Positions 5,372 through 7,580 of a stretch of DNA of 7,580 bases are shown here, piece by piece; position 1 is the first letter of the stretch, and each line of letters begins with the position of its first letter. The position numbers and the translations under genes were made by a program. Under the pieces are notes generated by a model. It saw only the letters and a list, made by a program, of their open reading frames with translations. It made no database searches and had not been told where the DNA came from. Origin of the DNA: G039029935 sp039029935 (GTDB lineage: Bacteria; Chloroflexota; Anaerolineae; Caldilineales; Caldilineaceae); assembly GCA_039029935.1 (NCBI GenBank), contig JBCCFC010000661.1, positions 1 to 7,580 of the forward strand, read 5' to 3'.

Positions 5372-5825
5372 AAGAAATTATATCCCTGTTGAGATTAGAC
5401 GCGCTGTAAGAGAACACGCACATGAGTGCTGTGAATATTGTCTTTGTCGAGCCGATCACACAACAGAACTCTTTGTGATTGAGCATGTGTTGCCGTTGAG
5501 CAAAGGCGGAACAGATGAGATGGATAACTTGGCCTTTTCATGCTCTGGGTGTAATGGGTACAAATATAACAAGACAGAAGCACTTGATCCAGTAAACAAT
5601 ACGGTTGTCTCTCTCTACAATCCTCGTATTCATCAATGGCATGACCACTTTGAATGGAGCAGCGATTCAAGGCTGGTTGTTGCCCGAACATCTATTGGTC
5701 GAGCAACAATCAAAGAACTTCGACTTAACCGTGTACAATTGGCTAATTTGCGCTATGCACTATCTGTGATCGGCAGACATCCACCGGACTTCCTACACGA
5801 TATTACGAGCTACACGACAACATAG
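5364..5825 (+). CDS. HNH endonuclease family protein
   Basis: This 153-residue protein carries a zinc-ribbon-supported HNH (beta-beta-alpha metal) nuclease core. The CxxC pairs are C23-C26 (CEYC) and C60-C63 (CSGC). Between them IEHVLPLSKGGTDEMDNL (39-56) supplies the HNH histidine H41 and asparagine N55, and CNGYKYNK at 63-70 supplies the third-position residues. The family cuts DNA or RNA phosphodiester bonds using one metal ion. After the core comes a C-terminal region (YNPRIHQWHDHFEW at 85-98, then TSIGRATIKELRLNR at 109-123) typical of the cyanobacterial-type HNH proteins that travel with a helical partner. The start ATG lies 8 bp before the end of the partner gene, so the two should be made together. 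The last 23 bp overlap the convergent SelO gene. No restriction methylase, CRISPR or phage genes are nearby, so the biological target is unknown. Confidence 0.87.
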   Translation: MTRRNYIPVEIRRAVREHAHECCEYCLCRADHTTELFVIEHVLPLSKGGTDEMDNLAFSCSGCNGYKYNKTEALDPVNNTVVSLYNPRIHQWHDHFEWSSDSRLVVARTSIGRATIKELRLNRVQLANLRYALSVIGRHPPDFLHDITSYTTT

Positions 5826-7434
5826 AACAACCCGGTCGATGTCGCGCCCAATCAGGCCGCTTGGTCGCATACTGCTCCATCTCCGGCTGCTCATCATAGG
5901 GGTGACGGAGCAACGCCAGCAGTTCTGTCACCAACGACGGATCGCCCGCCTCAGCCTTATCAATCGCCAACTGCGCCATGTAGTTGCGCAACACATATTT
6001 GGGGTTGACCGCGTTCATGCGCTGTTTGCGCACATCATCACGCATCCCCTCTTGCCCAATGCGCATCTTATAGGCACTCAGCCAATAACCAACCTTGGTC
6101 TTGACCTCTGCCGTCAATTGCTCTGGCACATAGTACGCATCCAGCACAGGAGCCAGCAATTCACCCTGAGTCAGCTCACCATTAGATTCATCACTAACCG
6201 GCACATTCGCCAAGTTGCGGAAGAAAATCGCCATATCCGTCTCGGCCAGCACCAATGTCTGTTGCAGGTCAGCAATCAATTGCTCATCCGCTTCACCCTG
6301 ATGACGGGCTAGTCCTAACTTGCCAGCCATCATCGTCTGATAGCCTTGATTAAAGGTTTGCGCGTAGTCATCAATAGCCGCTTGCAATGGCTCAACCTCA
6401 CCAATCAACGGCACAATGGCGTTGCCCAACTGCACCAAATTCCAGTGTGCAATCTGTGGCTGTTGACCAAAGCGATAACGACGGAACTGAGCGTCGGTGG
6501 TGTTGGGTGTCCACGTCGGGTCATAGTCCTCTATCCAGCCATAGGGACCATAGTCGATGGTCAGCCCCAAAATCGACATATTGTCCGTATTCATGACGCC
6601 ATGCACAAAGCCGACGCGCATCCACTCGACAATCATTTTGGCCGTGCGTACACACACTTCGCTAAACCACTCGGCATAGAGTTCTTTGGGCAGCTCACCA
6701 GCAGTGATGCCACCAACCTGCCTGCCCTCAAGCAAATGTGGAAAGTCGTTGCGAATGGTATAGTCCACCAACTGTTGTAGCACATCCAACTCCTTGCGAG
6801 CAGCAAAGATTTGGAAATTGCCAAATCTGGTAAACGAAGGAGCAACGCGGCAGACAATGGCCCCAAGCTCATGCTGTGGATTGCCGTTGTAGAACATATC
6901 ACGCATCACCTTTTCGCCAGTGGTGACAAGGCTAAGTGCGCGCGTCGTGGGGACACCGAGATGATGCATGGCTTCACTACAGAGAAACTCACGAATCGAC
7001 GAGCGCAACACGGCCAGCCCATCTGCCGAGCGTGAATAGGGCGTCAATCCTGCTCCTTTGAGTTGCAATGTCCAATGCTTACCTTCCTCATTGACCAACT
7101 CACCCAGATTGATAGCGCGCCCGTCACCAAGCTGACCCGCCCAATTGCCAAACTGATGTCCCCCATAACACATGGCATAGGGGTCCATGCCATCAAGCAA
7201 ATGGTTGCCAGCGAAGACCTGTGTAAAGTTGGTAGATTGCATGAATTCACCGGAGAAGTTGAGTTGTTCGGCGACCTCGTTGGACCAAGCGATGGTCTCC
7301 GGTGCGCTGACGGGCGTGGGCTGTACGCGTGAGTAGCAGGATTTGTAGACTTGACGGGGCTGCTTGGCTGTGTTGGGATCGGCAGGGAGTTGGTTAACAA
7401 AACGGTTGTCGAAATTGAAATTTGTTGTATTCAT
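5803..7434 (-). CDS. selO: Protein adenylyltransferase SelO (YdiU/UPF0061 family)
   Basis: This 543-residue protein is a full-length SelO pseudokinase, an enzyme that transfers AMP from ATP to Ser, Thr or Tyr of target proteins, with redox-linked targets reported in E. coli. Family signatures in order: YGGHQFGNWAGQLGDGRA at 90-107, LQLKGAGLTPYSRSADG at 123-139 (ATP-binding K126), LRSSIREF at 143-150 (E149), MNTDNMSI at 281-288 (catalytic D284, metal-binding N285) and IDYGPYGW at 293-300 (metal-binding D294). The spacing of these matches the structurally studied Pseudomonas enzyme. The C-terminus ends Cys-Ser-Ser (C541), the position taken by selenocysteine in some eukaryotic homologues, so the extreme tail is authentic even though it lies in a 23-bp overlap with the HNH gene. 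The start ATG at 7434-7432 follows AAGGAC on the minus strand at 7448-7443. The gene appears to be monocistronic. Confidence 0.97.
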   Translation of the reverse strand: MNTTNFNFDNRFVNQLPADPNTAKQPRQVYKSCYSRVQPTPVSAPETIAWSNEVAEQLNFSGEFMQSTNFTQVFAGNHLLDGMDPYAMCYGGHQFGNWAGQLGDGRAINLGELVNEEGKHWTLQLKGAGLTPYSRSADGLAVLRSSIREFLCSEAMHHLGVPTTRALSLVTTGEKVMRDMFYNGNPQHELGAIVCRVAPSFTRFGNFQIFAARKELDVLQQLVDYTIRNDFPHLLEGRQVGGITAGELPKELYAEWFSEVCVRTAKMIVEWMRVGFVHGVMNTDNMSILGLTIDYGPYGWIEDYDPTWTPNTTDAQFRRYRFGQQPQIAHWNLVQLGNAIVPLIGEVEPLQAAIDDYAQTFNQGYQTMMAGKLGLARHQGEADEQLIADLQQTLVLAETDMAIFFRNLANVPVSDESNGELTQGELLAPVLDAYYVPEQLTAEVKTKVGYWLSAYKMRIGQEGMRDDVRKQRMNAVNPKYVLRNYMAQLAIDKAEAGDPSLVTELLALLRHPYDEQPEMEQYATKRPDWARHRPGCSMLSCSS

Positions 7435-7435
7435 T

Positions 7436-7455
7436 AAGGACAGTCCTTTATTATA
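7436..7455 (-). promoter_or_regulatory. selO start region: TATAAT box and AAGGAC palindrome
   Basis: On the minus strand a perfect TATAAT (7455-7450) is followed immediately by AAGGACTGTCCTT (7448-7436), an odd-length palindrome ending one base before the selO ATG. The AAGGAC half is also the best ribosome site. If this TATAAT is the -10, the transcript would start within or just after that site and be almost leaderless. No convincing -35 is present 16-18 bp away, so the real promoter may lie further upstream. Confidence 0.35.
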
Positions 7456-7580
7456 GTAGCGCCCATAATATTTTGAGGTCTATTAGGTTGGACCAATGGA
7501 TTGAGAGATGCCAAAATTTTACGCAATTGCGGCCTTTTATTCCCAAAGAGAGGAGTAGTTTACGCTTTTTTGCGCATTCC

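Noticed and set aside
5839..7332. Plus-strand open frames inside selO
   Set aside because: They are antisense to a strongly conserved full-length SelO, lack ribosome sites and have no protein family character.
7540..7580. Start of another plus-strand gene at the right edge
   Set aside because: GAGAGGAG at 7548-7555 looks like a ribosome site, but no start codon follows within the remaining bases at usable spacing.
1..7580. tRNA, rRNA or classical riboswitch genes
   Set aside because: No cloverleaf, rRNA signature or known riboswitch core was recognised on either strand. Structured stretches are explained as simple inverted repeats.

Overview
The window is 7,580 bp of bacterial chromosome of roughly even base composition. 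It holds seven well-supported protein genes, one of them cut by the left edge, plus one probable frameshifted gene remnant. Intergenic spaces are long and rich in inverted and tandem repeats. Taxonomy is an inference only: a Chloroflexota-like (or possibly cyanobacterial-style) genome fits the HNH/helical-partner gene pair, the spread of short tandem repeats and the mix of gene families. No marker gene is present to settle it.

Left part (1-1842, + strand). The C-terminal 207 residues of an acyl-CoA synthetase end at 624. Three bases later a small unrecognised reading frame begins that appears broken by a one-base deletion in a T run (628-947). After a promoter-like sequence comes a class I SAM-dependent methyltransferase (1039-1842).

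Middle part (1775-3366). A DinB-like metal-binding protein on the minus strand converges on the methyltransferase and overlaps it tail to tail by 68 bp. About 485 bp of non-coding DNA follows. It holds two tandem-repeat arrays (32-bp and 13-bp units), an 18-bp perfect palindrome and a likely promoter for a small VOC/glyoxalase-fold protein (2725-3102). The spacer after that gene carries a hairpin with 25-bp arms and the second copy of a 21-bp direct repeat. The first copy lies about 2.3 kb upstream, also just after an inverted repeat.

Right part (3367-7580). A class I flavoprotein disulfide reductase (mercuric-reductase-like, but lacking the C-terminal mercury-binding cysteines) is followed by a REP-like hairpin. 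Next is the most interesting locus: a promoter-like sequence overlapped by a perfect 18+5+18 palindrome, driving two overlapping genes that encode a 135-residue helical protein and a 153-residue HNH nuclease-like protein. The HNH gene converges on, and overlaps by 23 bp, a minus-strand SelO gene (protein adenylyltransferase). The SelO gene keeps its active-site residues and the Cys-Ser-Ser end that in some eukaryotic homologues contains selenocysteine.

Functionally, several genes could serve redox or stress housekeeping (flavin disulfide reductase, SelO, VOC protein, DinB-like protein). They are mostly separate transcription units, and no single pathway is evident. The best candidate for an undescribed system is the palindrome-controlled HNH pair.
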